Assembly (NCBI GenBank): GCA_947474005.1
Contig: CANJHI010000048.1
Coordinates: forward strand, 1 to 32,783
Length of the DNA: 32,783 bases
Reading direction: 5' to 3'
DNA from: Alphaproteobacteria bacterium
GTDB lineage: Bacteria > Pseudomonadota > Alphaproteobacteria > Reyranellales > Reyranellaceae
The notes below the pieces were generated by a model that was not told the DNA's origin, did not search any database, and saw only the letters and a list, made by a program, of their open reading frames with translations. This document shows, in pieces, positions 1 to 7,857 of the stretch. Numbering within the stretch: position 1 is the stretch's first letter; every line of letters starts with the position of its first letter. Position numbers and translations under genes: made by a program.

Positions 1-83
1 AATTTTGCCCAAGGCAGTATGACGCCTTCGGGCGGAGCGGTGCCAAAACCTATGACGAATGCCATCCGCCGCGGATGTATTTG

Positions 84-104
84 AATCTCGACTATGTCGA
101 GATT
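84..104. repeat. Perfect 9-bp inverted repeat (hairpin)
   Basis: AATCTCGAC and GTCGAGATT flank a 3-base loop. The hairpin overlaps the stop codon (103-105, minus) of a short Gly/Ala-rich minus-strand reading frame. No T-run follows on either strand, so it is not a standard Rho-independent terminator. It could be the end of a minus-strand transcript or a cruciform left over from a mobile segment. Confidence 0.5.
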
Positions 105-336
105 ACCATCTCGCTGACGTTTGAGATAGCCGAGCGGTACCGGTATCGAAGGCGAGCCGGCCAATGTCTATACTCCCCGTTGTAAGCAACTGATTGGTGA
201 CGCTGTAGGTCGCTCCGCCAACAGCACCGGATGCCACTCCGCCGGTGTAGAGAGCGGCAACCCCGCCTGCGGCACCTCCTATGCTGGCGGCGGCATAGCT
301 GCGCCAAGAGCTTAAATTGTGCGACAGTGGCGGCAC
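103..336 (-). pseudogene. Possible remnant of an Rhs/polymorphic-toxin-like protein
   Basis: A 77-residue minus-strand frame contains a Gly/Ala-rich stretch, AAASIGGAAGGVAALYTGG, followed by a Thr/Gly-rich segment with SIDIGRLAFDTG. Such glycine-zipper stretches are common just before the toxin domain of Rhs and other polymorphic toxins. The frame has no upstream continuation and no ribosome-binding site, and it overlaps the plus-strand S74 fragment by about 20 bases. A chance antisense frame is a real alternative. The call rests on composition only. Confidence 0.2.
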
Positions 337-706
337 TTACCAGGACGTAGGCTCCATCACGACGACTGGCTCAGCTACCGCGTACAACACGTCGTCCGAC
401 CGTCGTTTGAAGCAAGGGTTTTCCGATCTCACCGACGTGGGCGGCATTATCGACGCCGTGTCACCGCGCCGTTGGTCATGGAAGGTGAATGGCAATCCTG
501 GCATCGGATTCATTGCACAGGAACTGGTGGTGTTCGTGCCGGAGGCGGTGACGATCGGGGACAACGATCCGAACCTTGAGTCCAACCAGCCGGGTTTCAC
601 AGGTTGGGCGCGAGACGACAGCAAGCTCGTGCCGTACCTATGGGCTGAGGTGAAAGCGCTCCGCGCCCGTGTTGCGGCCATGGAGCAGAAGATGGCCAAG
701 GATTGA
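317..706 (+). pseudogene. Truncated phage tail-spike-like protein, S74 chaperone domain
   Basis: The encoded 129 residues match the C-terminal intramolecular chaperone domain (peptidase S74 family) of phage tail spikes and endosialidases. This domain trimerises the fibre and then cuts itself off. The serine-lysine dyad is visible in SSDRRLK: S27 and K32, five residues apart as in the family. It is followed by GIGFIAQEL and a C-terminal helix with coiled-coil character (LWAEVKALRARVAAMEQKM). The shaft part is absent: a TAG stop lies in frame at 296-298 and the only start is a TTG at 317 with no Shine-Dalgarno sequence. I read it as the 3' remnant of a larger fibre gene cut by rearrangement. 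An independent small chaperone is less likely. Nothing else phage-like is visible in the window. Confidence 0.6.
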
Positions 707-1010
707 CCTCGTCGGTGGGGACCTGACGTTCGGCCCTCACGGAGCGATGACCGAACTACTTTCCCATCTTCGTCGTTGACTTCCTACTCGCCACCACACA
801 GCACAAGTGCGGCTTGTCATGACGTCCTCCACAGATCGGCAGTTTCCACAGCCTCTGTTGAGCGCAAGGAATAGACGTCCGCACCGGCCTCTGCCGGCAG
901 TGCCAGCAGCCTGGGGAAAAGCGCAATGCAGGTCTGCGATTTGTGATCTACAGATTCAGCAGGTTCTGTGCTATATTTTTGATACGTTGCCACGACGTGT
1001 GTAATGCGCG

Positions 1011-1045
1011 GGCCGCCCGGTTCACTTGCCCGGAGCGGCCTTTTT
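1011..1045 (+). terminator. Rho-independent terminator, no assigned gene
   Basis: GGCCGC+CCGG at 1011-1020 pairs with CCGG+GCGGCC at 1030-1040, with a single A bulge at 1034 and a 9-base loop, and TTTTT follows at 1041-1045. This is a textbook intrinsic terminator on the plus strand. The nearest upstream gene end is 305 bases away (706), so the hairpin may end an unannotated small RNA or a long 3' tail of the S74 remnant. Confidence 0.7.
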
Positions 1046-1688
1046 CGTGGGCCGGTGGCGTCCCGCTCTCCACGCGGGCGATGCAAGGGGTTTTAGGTCC
1101 CAGGACCTGACCGCGAGCCACGGGTGCAGGGGGCGTAATTCCCCTGTCGATCAAAACCATAGTCGATGCCTCCTTACATGGCCGTCGGGGAAGGCGTCGC
1201 AAAATGACGCGATTAGAGAGAGCATACCCGCGCAGGAGAACCCTTGGCGCGGTCGACTGCCTGCAGTGCCTGCCTCCTCGTGAGGGTCCTGAACTGCCGC
1301 CAGCCCGACCGGACATGCCCGGCCCCCCGTCCGCATCTGCGGGACGCAAGACCTAGTCGACCACCGGAAGATCGCTCCTCGTGGTTGGCACAAGAGCGGG
1401 GAGAAACCCCGCCGAGCCCGAACCCTCGTCCCGGGCCAAAGGACGATGCCATGCGGTCACTGGCCTTTTCGACCCCGTGGAGGGGTTTTGCCGGTTTCAC
1501 CGGACTCTAGAACCATGTGGAGAGAACACGATGAACAGCACATTGGCCGTGTCGCTGACGTCGTTCATGATGTTCGCGACTGTCCGAGCTGGGGCACAGC
1601 GCCGCGATTCGGAGGTGTCCCCGAAGCGCCTCGGCACTGTGCCGCAAGAAGGTGGCAAGACGTTGAACGGTCGAACGAATTGCGAGGG

Positions 1689-1745
1689 AGCGGCACACGC
1701 TGCGGTACAGCTGGCGCCATTTTGCGGCACATCCCGTGTGCCGCT
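1689..1745 (-). terminator. Hairpin array downstream of the phosphatase operon
   Basis: GCGGCACA (1724-1731) and TGTGCCGC (1737-1744) form a perfect 8-bp stem with a 5-base loop, 20 bases beyond the phosphatase stop on the minus strand. A second left arm, AGCGGCACACG at 1689-1699, is perfectly complementary to 1735-1745 and competes for the same right arm. No U-tract follows, so this would be a Rho-dependent end or an RNA-stabilising structure, not an intrinsic terminator. Confidence 0.35.
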
Positions 1746-1764
1746 GCCCGGTCCACGATGTGTG

Positions 1765-2319
1765 CTACGCCGGCAGTTCGTGACCGCGGCCGATGTTGCG
1801 GACGACTTCGCTCAAGTGCGGCTTGGCGTCGATCAGCGCGCGGCGGTAGGCGACGAGGCCGCGCAGCATGGCGCCGTCGCGCTTGAGCAGCTCGTCGGCG
1901 AATTCGACCATGCGGGTGTTGGGCCAGCCGTGCTTGCGCATGCCGAGCAGTTTTAGGAACGCCGCTTCCTCCTGCCCCGGCGCATGCTGGGCCATCAGGA
2001 TGGCGGCGGCCGCCGTCGAGCGCGAGATGCCGGCATGACAATGCACCAGCACGTGGCCCTGCGGATGGGCGTGCACCCGTTCGCCGAACTCCAGCACCCG
2101 GACGATGTGGGCCGGCGTACAAGCCTCGAAGCCGGGGTATTCGGCCACGACGTCGTCGAAGCGGATCAGCTCGTGGTCGATCTCGAAGTAGTCGTCGAGG
2201 GCGGGCGGGCGCGGCTCGTGAGTGTCGATGATCGACAGCACGTGGCTGACGCCCGCCGAGCAATGTTGCGGCAGCTCGGGGATGCCGCAGACGGTGACTT
2301 TGTGGGTGAGGAGGGGCAT
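1765..2319 (-). CDS. Protein tyrosine / dual-specificity phosphatase family protein
   Basis: The 184-residue cytoplasmic protein carries the cysteine-phosphatase P-loop HCHAGISRS: nucleophile C94 and phosphate-binding R100, matching CX5R(S/T). A preceding Asp-rich segment (FDD near 54-56) may supply the general acid. The family hydrolyses phosphate esters on tyrosine, serine or other small substrates; the substrate cannot be read from the sequence. It is the last gene of a three-gene minus-strand operon and starts 11 bases after the transporter stop. There is no clear Shine-Dalgarno, so translation is probably coupled to the gene before it. Its 3' end is followed by a hairpin array. The family call is firm, the biological role open. 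Confidence 0.85.
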   Translation of the reverse strand: MPLLTHKVTVCGIPELPQHCSAGVSHVLSIIDTHEPRPPALDDYFEIDHELIRFDDVVAEYPGFEACTPAHIVRVLEFGERVHAHPQGHVLVHCHAGISRSTAAAAILMAQHAPGQEEAAFLKLLGMRKHGWPNTRMVEFADELLKRDGAMLRGLVAYRRALIDAKPHLSEVVRNIGRGHELPA

Positions 2320-2330
2320 GGCGCGTCAGT

Positions 2331-3068
2331 CTACAGCAAGCCGCGCGCCATGTGCACGCCGAGCGCCAGCATGCCGGCCAGGAAGATCTTGCGGAAGGTC
2401 TCGGGCGAGGCGGCATGTCGCAGCTTCTGGCCGATCCAGACGCCCGCGAAGGTGGGGGCGAGGGCGGCCACGCCGCCGATCGAGTTGGTGAGGGTGAAGA
2501 CGTTCTGCTGAACCAGCGCCACGGCCAACGCGCCCATGATGAACAGGAACATGATGCCGAGGCCCTGCACGAGCTCGTTTCTGGAAATCTGCAGCGACTG
2601 CATGTAGGGCAGGAACGGCACGGCGGCCATGCCGGTGAGGCCGGCGACCGCGCCGCTCGCGAGGCCAATCAGCGGATTGGCCCAGCGCTCGCCGGCGCGT
2701 GGCATGACCGGACGCCAGGCGAACAGGGCGAGCGAGGCATAGAGCACCAGCAACAGGCCCAGCCAGCCAGTCATGCCCGCCGTGCCGAGCTTGTCGAGGG
2801 TCACCGCCACGCCGATCACGCCGACCATGGCGGCAATGGCCATGGTTCCGAAGCGGCGCAGCAGCGGCACGAAGTGGCCGCCGTAAAAGGCCTGGAAGAC
2901 GTTCGTCATGAGCGTGGGGATGGTCATGATCGCCAGCGCATCGCCCAGTGGCAGGGCGAGCGTCATCAGGCCGATGGCGATCGGCGGCAGACCGATGCCG
3001 ATCGCGCCCTTGGCGATGCCGGCGACGATGAAGGCGCCGGCGATCACCAGCATTTGCAGTTCGGTCAT
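2331..3068 (-). CDS. TSUP family (TauE/SafE) membrane transporter
   Basis: The 245-residue protein is almost wholly hydrophobic, with about eight predicted membrane helices arranged as two similar halves. The start, MTELQMLVIAGAFIVAGIAK, and the GxxxGxxGLPP segment are typical of TauE/SafE (TSUP) permeases. These move sulfite, sulfoacetate, other organosulfonates or organic anions across the inner membrane. The frame stays open upstream, but the ATG at 3068 is chosen because it overlaps the hydrolase stop by one base (TGATG), a classic coupled start. Substrate is unknown. A second, unrelated putative sulfur-anion exporter (YeiH family) lies at 12214-13269, but nothing links the two loci. Confidence 0.85.
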   Translation of the reverse strand: MTELQMLVIAGAFIVAGIAKGAIGIGLPPIAIGLMTLALPLGDALAIMTIPTLMTNVFQAFYGGHFVPLLRRFGTMAIAAMVGVIGVAVTLDKLGTAGMTGWLGLLLVLYASLALFAWRPVMPRAGERWANPLIGLASGAVAGLTGMAAVPFLPYMQSLQISRNELVQGLGIMFLFIMGALAVALVQQNVFTLTNSIGGVAALAPTFAGVWIGQKLRHAASPETFRKIFLAGMLALGVHMARGLL

Positions 3069-4033
3069 CAGCCCAGCACGCCTTTCGCCAGTCGGTCGAA
3101 GGCTTCCCAGAACAGGGCGCGCAGATCGTCGGTTTCCATCATGACCTCGTGCCGCGCACTGGCGATGGTGAAGTGCTCGGCGTGCCGCATGCGGGCGACG
3201 ATGGGCCCGTGGTTGGAGGGATCGATCAGGCGATCCTCGCCCGCCGTGATCAGGAGCAGGGGCAGGTCGATCCGTTCCAGATAGCCGGGCGCCAGCGCCG
3301 CGGTCATCGAACGGACGGCCTGACGCGACCAGCCGATGGTCGGGCCGCCCAGGGTGAGCCGGGGATCGGCGGCGAACCATTCTTCCGTGAAGCGGTAACG
3401 GCGCTCGTCGTGCGTGACGAAATTCGAGGCGAACTCCCGGGCGAGCAGCACGAACGGCCCGGTGCCGAAGATGTAGCGATCCTCCACCGCCGGCACTTCC
3501 GGCATCAGCATCAGGACCGAGCGCAGCATGGCCTCGCGCCGGAGCGCGGTCATGGGTGAGACGAAGACCCCGGCCGACAGCGGCCCCGAGCCGTTCTCGG
3601 CCAGGTGCCGCAGAAGGATATGGGCGCCCATGGAATGACAGAGCGCCAGGACCGGCCGGGGCGCGTCAGGTGCCACGATGGTCTCCAGGAACAGCGCGAG
3701 GTCGGCCATGTAGGTTGTGAAGTTGTCGATATGACCCTTGCCGCGATCGGGTAGCGGCCGGTCGGACAGGCCCTGGCCGCGCCAGTCCAGGGCATAGACG
3801 GCGAAACCGCGGTCCAGCAGTTCGCCCATGATCTCGGTCGCGTATTTCTCGATGAACTCGCCGCGTCCCGTCAGAACCACGACGGTGCCGCGCGGGGTTC
3901 CCGGAGCGTTCCATACCGCATAGCGCAAACGCGCCCCCGCTCCCGCCAGGAAGCCGTAGCGGTCGGCAGGGCGGTAGCGGGCCAGATGGCCTGGTACGGC
4001 AGCCGGGGCGGCCGAGGAATCTTGATCAGTCAT
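3068..4033 (-). CDS. Alpha/beta hydrolase, lysophospholipase-like
   Basis: This 321-residue protein belongs to the serine-aminopeptidase/hydrolase-4 group that includes PldB-type lysophospholipases and monoacylglycerol lipases. Visible hallmarks are the oxyanion strand VVVLTGRGEFIEKY (51-64), the DWRGQGLSDR segment (83-92), the nucleophile elbow LCHSMG with S134, an acidic residue near D267 (AGEDRLID) and the final His in ARHEVMME (H295). There is no signal peptide, so a cytoplasmic esterase is likely, acting on acyl-glycerol or similar esters. It heads the minus-strand operon. The nearest upstream gene is the divergently transcribed glucan synthase. No convincing ribosome-binding site precedes ATG 4033, so the start could shift slightly. 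Confidence 0.85.
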   Translation of the reverse strand: MTDQDSSAAPAAVPGHLARYRPADRYGFLAGAGARLRYAVWNAPGTPRGTVVVLTGRGEFIEKYATEIMGELLDRGFAVYALDWRGQGLSDRPLPDRGKGHIDNFTTYMADLALFLETIVAPDAPRPVLALCHSMGAHILLRHLAENGSGPLSAGVFVSPMTALRREAMLRSVLMLMPEVPAVEDRYIFGTGPFVLLAREFASNFVTHDERRYRFTEEWFAADPRLTLGGPTIGWSRQAVRSMTAALAPGYLERIDLPLLLITAGEDRLIDPSNHGPIVARMRHAEHFTIASARHEVMMETDDLRALFWEAFDRLAKGVLG

Positions 4034-4127
4034 GGTTGGCTAGTCATGGGCTGTGGCGTTTTGGCGAAGCCCGGCGGCGGTTACCAGCGGAGATTTGGGC
4101 AATTTGGCCTTCTTCGCCTGCGGTCTC

Positions 4128-4156
4128 TTTACGGTTTCGGGAGGCACGGCTATAGA
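4128..4156 (+). promoter_or_regulatory. Candidate sigma70-type promoter for the glucan synthase gene
   Basis: TTTACG (4128-4133) and TATAGA (4151-4156) are separated by exactly 17 bases and point toward the synthase gene. The -35 box matches TTGACA at four of six positions. The predicted transcript would start near 4163. No experimental support. Confidence 0.3.
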
Positions 4157-4315
4157 TCGCCCGGTCGCCGCATCGTCTGTGAAGGGTCGCAGACGAGGAA
4201 ATCGGGCGCAAGGAAGCCTCCAAGAGGTCTGCCGCACTGCATGGTTATCGGCTCGTCGGTGAGCTGATCCGGCACGGTCCTTGCGTCGACGTTCATCGTC
4301 CGCAGGAGACATGCG

Positions 4316-4343
4316 ACCGCGATCCCGACACCGCGATCCCGAC
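4316..4343. repeat. Perfect 14-bp tandem duplication
   Basis: ACCGCGATCCCGAC occurs twice without a gap (4316-4329 and 4330-4343). A 14-base unit would shift the frame if translated. This argues that the segment is untranslated leader and that the downstream gene starts after it. Confidence 0.8.
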
Positions 4344-4388
4344 GACGGCATGCACCACCGGCGGTTTGTCGGAGCGATCGTTCAATCT

Positions 4389-7181
4389 ATGATCCGCCAG
4401 GGTTTGGTCCTTCTCTTCGTCGTCGCTGCCACGATGGTCGGTTGGCGCCTGCTCGACGCCCAGGTCGAGGCGGCGAACGTCGAAGGCCCCCTGCACGGTG
4501 TCACCTACGCCCCATGGGCCAAGGACCAGGACCCGCTCGAGGCCAAGGCGAGCGGCATCTGGAGCTTCCTGCGCACGGCCGTGAGCGACGCGCCGGCGCC
4601 GGTCATCAAGCCGCGCAAGGAACAGATCGAACGCGACTTCGCGATGCTGGGCGGCAAGGTCAAGTACGTGCGTACCTATCGCACGACGGACGGCGGCGAC
4701 GTCATGCCGGAGATCGCGGCGAAAAACGGGCTGAAGCTCGTCCCGGGCGCCTGGATCTATAGCGCCAACGAGGCCAAGCAGCAGTTCGGCCGCGAGGCCG
4801 CCGAGGTCAATGCCGAAGAGACCCGGGCGCTGATCCGCATGGCCAACCAGAACCCCAATATCGAGCGGGTGCTGGTCGGCAACGAGAACATCCTGCGCTG
4901 GGACGGCCAGAAGGACCTGCGCGATCCCAACGCGACCAGCCCGGCCCAGCTCATCCGCGAGATCCGCAACGTCAAGCGTAACGTCAAGGTGCCGGTCAGC
5001 ACCGCCGAGCCGTGGCATGTCTGGCTGCACTATCCGGAACTCGCGCGCGAAGTCGACTATCTCGCCGTCCACATCCTGCCCTATTGGGACGAGCAGTCGG
5101 ACGAGGCGCCGCTCGACTATCTCAAGAGCCGAATCGGCATGCTGAAGCAGGCCTATCCGAACAAGAACATCATCGTGACCGAGGTCGGCTGGCCGTCGAA
5201 CGGCGCCTCGCGACGCAGTCCGGGCAGCGGCATCGTCAAGCATGCGACGCCGGCCGAGCAGGCCAAGAACATCCGCGATGCGGTAGCGTGGCTGCGGTCG
5301 CAGAACATCGAGCATTTCGTCGTCGAGGCGGTCGACCAGCCGTGGAAGTCATACGACCTCGAGGGCAAGGCCGGCGGCTACTGGGGTCTGTGGAACGCCG
5401 ACCGCCAGCAGAAGTTCAACTGGACCGGCACCGTCGACCGGTTTCCGCAATGGCTGAGCTGCGCTGCCTGGTCGGTCGCGGCGGCGCTGCCGCTGATGCT
5501 CCTGTTCCTGTGGCGCTGGAGCGGTCTCGGCACGGCGGGCCAACTCGCCTTCTGCGGCCTGGTGGCTTTGTCGACCAGCGCGGTCGTCTACGGCGGCTCG
5601 GTGGCGGCCGGCAGCTACATGGTGATGGCTGAAATCATCGGTTGGGGCGTGCTCGCCTTCTTCCTGGTCCTCAGCCTCGGCATGGCGCTGTTGCAGGCGC
5701 TCGAGATGGTGGAGACGATCTGGCGGCGACGCTGGACGCGCGAAGCCCTGCCGGCGGCCGACATGATCGCGCGCCAGCCGGCCGACCGGGTATGGCCCAA
5801 GGTCTCGCTGCATCTCGCCATCTGCAACGAGCCGCCAGCAATGGTGATCCAGACGCTGGAGTCGCTGGCGAAGCTCGATTACCCCGACTACGAAGTCATC
5901 GTCATCGACAACAACACCAAGGATCCGGCGGTATGGCGTCCGGTCCAGGATTACTGCACGCAGCTCGGCGAGCGGTTCCGCTTCTTCCACTTCGACGTCA
6001 TGAAGGGCTTCAAGGCGGGCGCGCTCAACTACGTGCTCAGCCAGACCGCGTCCGACGCCGAGGTCATCGGCGTCATCGACAGCGACTACGAGGTCCGTGC
6101 CGACTGGCTGAAGGCGCTGGTACCGTACTTCGACGACCGCAAGATCGGCTACGTGCAGGCGCCGCAGGACCATCGCGACTGGACCGGCGACCGCTTCAAG
6201 GAAATGCTGAACTGGGAATATGCCGGCTTCTTCGACATCGGCATGTGCCTGCGCAACGAATACGACGCCATCATCCAGCACGGCACGATGACCCTGGTGC
6301 GCCGCGACCTGATGGAAGAGATGGGCGGGTGGGCGACCTGGTGCATCACCGAGGACACCGAGCTTGGCCTGCGCCTGATGGAGAATGGCTACGGCGCCAT
6401 GTACAGCCGCGAGCGCTTCGGGAAGGGCCTCACGCCCGATCATTTCTCCGGCTACAAGAAGCAGCGGTTCCGCTGGGCATACGGCGCCATGCAGATCATG
6501 AAGGCCCACGCCGGTAAGATGCTGGGCGGCAGCACCAAGCTCACCTTCTGGCAGAAGTACCATTTCGTGTCGGGCTGGGCGCCGTGGTTCGCCGATGCGC
6601 TGAACCTGATCTTCACCTGGGCGGGCCTCGCCTGGCTGCTGGCGGTCCTGGTCCCGCCGCTGTTCGGCATCAAGCCGGTCGGCTTGCCGCCGTCCGAGTT
6701 CATTCTGCCGACGATCGGCATCTTCGTCTTCAAGCTGCTCTATTCCTTCGGCCTCTATTTCGACCGCGTGAAGTGCACGTTCCGCCAGAGCGTGGGCGCG
6801 TCGCTGGCGGGTCTCGCGCTCACCTACACCGTGGGCCGCGCCGTGATCTATGGCCTCGCGACCAGCCGGCTGCCCTTCATGCGCACGCCGAAGATGGACG
6901 AACGTGCCACGCTCGGCATGGCGCTGGGGATGGCGCGCGGCGAGGCCGTGCTGGCCATCCTGCTGTGGGTCGGCGCGGTGGTCCTGTGGGTGAACAACGG
7001 GGTCGTCGACCCGGAGGCGAGGCTTTGGGCGGTGTTCATGGTCGTGCAGTCGTTGCCTTATGCCGCGGCGGTCTACGTGTCCCTGGTCAACGCCCTCGAA
7101 CAGATGCGCCACGTCCGGACCGTGTACGAGGCCGCCCCGGCACCGCGTGTCGCTGGCCCCTCGATGCAGCCGGCGCAATAG
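4389..7181 (+). CDS. GH17 domain fused to family 2 glycosyltransferase (NdvB/NdvC-like glucan synthase)
   Basis: The 930-residue inner-membrane protein has three parts. An N-terminal signal anchor (about 5-22) leads to a periplasmic GH17 domain (about 35-350) with the acid/base in VGNE (E166) and the nucleophile in VTEVGWPS (E265). Two or three helices (about 355-450) follow. Then comes a cytoplasmic GT2 domain (about 468-710) with DSD (564-566), TED near 654 and QRFRW (692-696), and a C-terminal membrane block. The GT2 domain would polymerise glucose from UDP-glucose, and the GH17 domain would trim or transfer beta-1,3-glucan, as in the NdvB/NdvC-type proteins that make osmoregulated cyclic glucans. 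ATG 4389 is chosen because the signal anchor starts four residues in and a 14-bp tandem duplication lies upstream. TTG 4281, ATG 4311 (AGGAG only two bases away) and ATG 4350 are in-frame alternatives. The exact polymer is inferred. Confidence 0.85.
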   Translation: MIRQGLVLLFVVAATMVGWRLLDAQVEAANVEGPLHGVTYAPWAKDQDPLEAKASGIWSFLRTAVSDAPAPVIKPRKEQIERDFAMLGGKVKYVRTYRTTDGGDVMPEIAAKNGLKLVPGAWIYSANEAKQQFGREAAEVNAEETRALIRMANQNPNIERVLVGNENILRWDGQKDLRDPNATSPAQLIREIRNVKRNVKVPVSTAEPWHVWLHYPELAREVDYLAVHILPYWDEQSDEAPLDYLKSRIGMLKQAYPNKNIIVTEVGWPSNGASRRSPGSGIVKHATPAEQAKNIRDAVAWLRSQNIEHFVVEAVDQPWKSYDLEGKAGGYWGLWNADRQQKFNWTGTVDRFPQWLSCAAWSVAAALPLMLLFLWRWSGLGTAGQLAFCGLVALSTSAVVYGGSVAAGSYMVMAEIIGWGVLAFFLVLSLGMALLQALEMVETIWRRRWTREALPAADMIARQPADRVWPKVSLHLAICNEPPAMVIQTLESLAKLDYPDYEVIVIDNNTKDPAVWRPVQDYCTQLGERFRFFHFDVMKGFKAGALNYVLSQTASDAEVIGVIDSDYEVRADWLKALVPYFDDRKIGYVQAPQDHRDWTGDRFKEMLNWEYAGFFDIGMCLRNEYDAIIQHGTMTLVRRDLMEEMGGWATWCITEDTELGLRLMENGYGAMYSRERFGKGLTPDHFSGYKKQRFRWAYGAMQIMKAHAGKMLGGSTKLTFWQKYHFVSGWAPWFADALNLIFTWAGLAWLLAVLVPPLFGIKPVGLPPSEFILPTIGIFVFKLLYSFGLYFDRVKCTFRQSVGASLAGLALTYTVGRAVIYGLATSRLPFMRTPKMDERATLGMALGMARGEAVLAILLWVGAVVLWVNNGVVDPEARLWAVFMVVQSLPYAAAVYVSLVNALEQMRHVRTVYEAAPAPRVAGPSMQPAQ

Positions 7182-7233
7182 GGGGTAAGACGGTTTTCCC
7201 TGTCGACTCGGCCGCCCTGTCTGCTAGCGTGAA

Positions 7234-7857
7234 ATGATGCCTACGTTCGAGTCACGTCACGGTCTCGATTCGCGTGCCGGCACCGCCCTTTTCCTGAAAC
7301 GCTGGCTGCGCCGGCCCTTCGCGATGGGGGCGGTGATTCCCAGCGGCCGACTGCTGGCCGAGGCGATGGCGCGCGCGACGGTCCAGGCGATGGACGGGCG
7401 GCCGGGCCATGTCGTGGAACTGGGCGCCGGCACCGGCGAGGTCACCAAGGCGCTGCTGGCCGCCGGCATCGCGCCTGCGCGACTGGCGCTGATCGAACGC
7501 GATCCGGAACTGGCAAGCTTCCTGCGGCGCCACTTCACCGAACCGAAGATCATCGAGGGCGATGCCGCACGCCTGCCAAAACTGCTGGCCGACAACGGGA
7601 CGACGCCGATCGCCGCTGTCGTGTCGAGTCTGCCGCTCCTGTCGCTGCCGACGGAGATCGTGAACGGCATTGTGCACGGGGTCTTCGAGGCGCTGCCGCG
7701 GGGCGCGGCGCTGGTGCAATTCACCTATGGCCCGACACCGCCGGTTCCGCGCGCCTTGCGTGAACAACTGCGGCTGGTTGGCACCCGCGGCCGGCGCATC
7801 TGGCGCAACGTACCGCCGGCGGTGGTCTGGACCTTCAGAAGGCCGTCCGCCGCGTGA
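7234..7857 (+). CDS. Phospholipid N-methyltransferase-like protein (PmtA family)
   Basis: The 207-residue SAM-dependent methyltransferase resembles rhizobial PmtA, which methylates phosphatidylethanolamine stepwise toward phosphatidylcholine at the membrane surface. The N-terminal [19 protein letters not shown] (20-38) is the PmtA-type membrane-binding and lid segment. [10 protein letters not shown] (60-69) is the SAM-binding motif I, and the [10 protein letters not shown] and [11 protein letters not shown] segments are also family features. It overlaps the following Nudix gene by four bases (GTGA). Other methylated lipids or small molecules cannot be excluded. Confidence 0.8.
   Translation: MMPTFESRHGLDSRAGTALFLKRWLRRPFAMGAVIPSGRLLAEAMARATVQAMDGRPGHVVELGAGTGEVTKALLAAGIAPARLALIERDPELASFLRRHFTEPKIIEGDAARLPKLLADNGTTPIAAVVSSLPLLSLPTEIVNGIVHGVFEALPRGAALVQFTYGPTPPVPRALREQLRLVGTRGRRIWRNVPPAVVWTFRRPSAA

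Larger units (their letters stand above)
707..1764. other. Gene-poor stretch of about 1 kb
   Basis: No convincing coding region was found. The stretch contains an orphan terminator hairpin at 1011-1045, a weak CCCC/GGGG hairpin followed by TTTT at 1473-1489, and an inverted-repeat array at 1689-1745. One weak candidate frame starts at ATG 1531 behind a good GGAGAG (1519-1524). Its first 22 residues resemble a signal peptide (MNSTLAVSLTSFMMFATV...), but it runs to 1956, antisense into the phosphatase gene, and its later composition is not protein-like. I would not annotate it as a gene without expression data. Confidence 0.5.
4034..4388. other. Divergent intergenic region with possible structured leader
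   Basis: This stretch separates the hydrolase operon from the glucan synthase gene. It holds a candidate plus-strand promoter (4128-4156), a 7-bp hairpin TCGTCTG/CAGACGA (4173-4179 and 4190-4196) nested inside a GCCCG/CGGGC pairing, and a perfect 14-bp tandem duplication at 4316-4343. If the promoter is used, the mRNA leader would be about 220 bases long. A minus-strand frame at 4040-4351 is Lys/Arg-rich, has no family features and is not accepted as a gene. Confidence 0.45.

Noticed and set aside
825..860. CCACAG repeats resembling DnaA boxes
   Set aside because: Only about seven of nine positions match and there is no cluster or AT-rich unwinding region.
1531..1956. Signal-peptide-like small frame with good GGAGAG
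   Set aside because: Its second half is antisense to the phosphatase gene and its composition is not protein-like; kept only as a remark on the region.
2331..3380. Longer N-terminus for the TSUP transporter
   Set aside because: The extra 104 residues are antisense-like, Arg/Pro-rich, and lie within the hydrolase gene; the coupled ATG at 3068 is better.
4040..4351. 103-codon Lys/Arg-rich minus-strand frame
   Set aside because: No family features; it spans a likely promoter and structured leader.
4281..4388. Longer N-terminus of the glucan synthase from TTG 4281
   Set aside because: It is Arg-rich, lacks a usable ribosome-binding site and contains a 14-bp tandem duplication that would not preserve frame.
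5349..7178. 609-codon minus-strand frame antisense to the glucan synthase
   Set aside because: No recognisable domain; it overlaps the GT2 catalytic motifs of the real gene.
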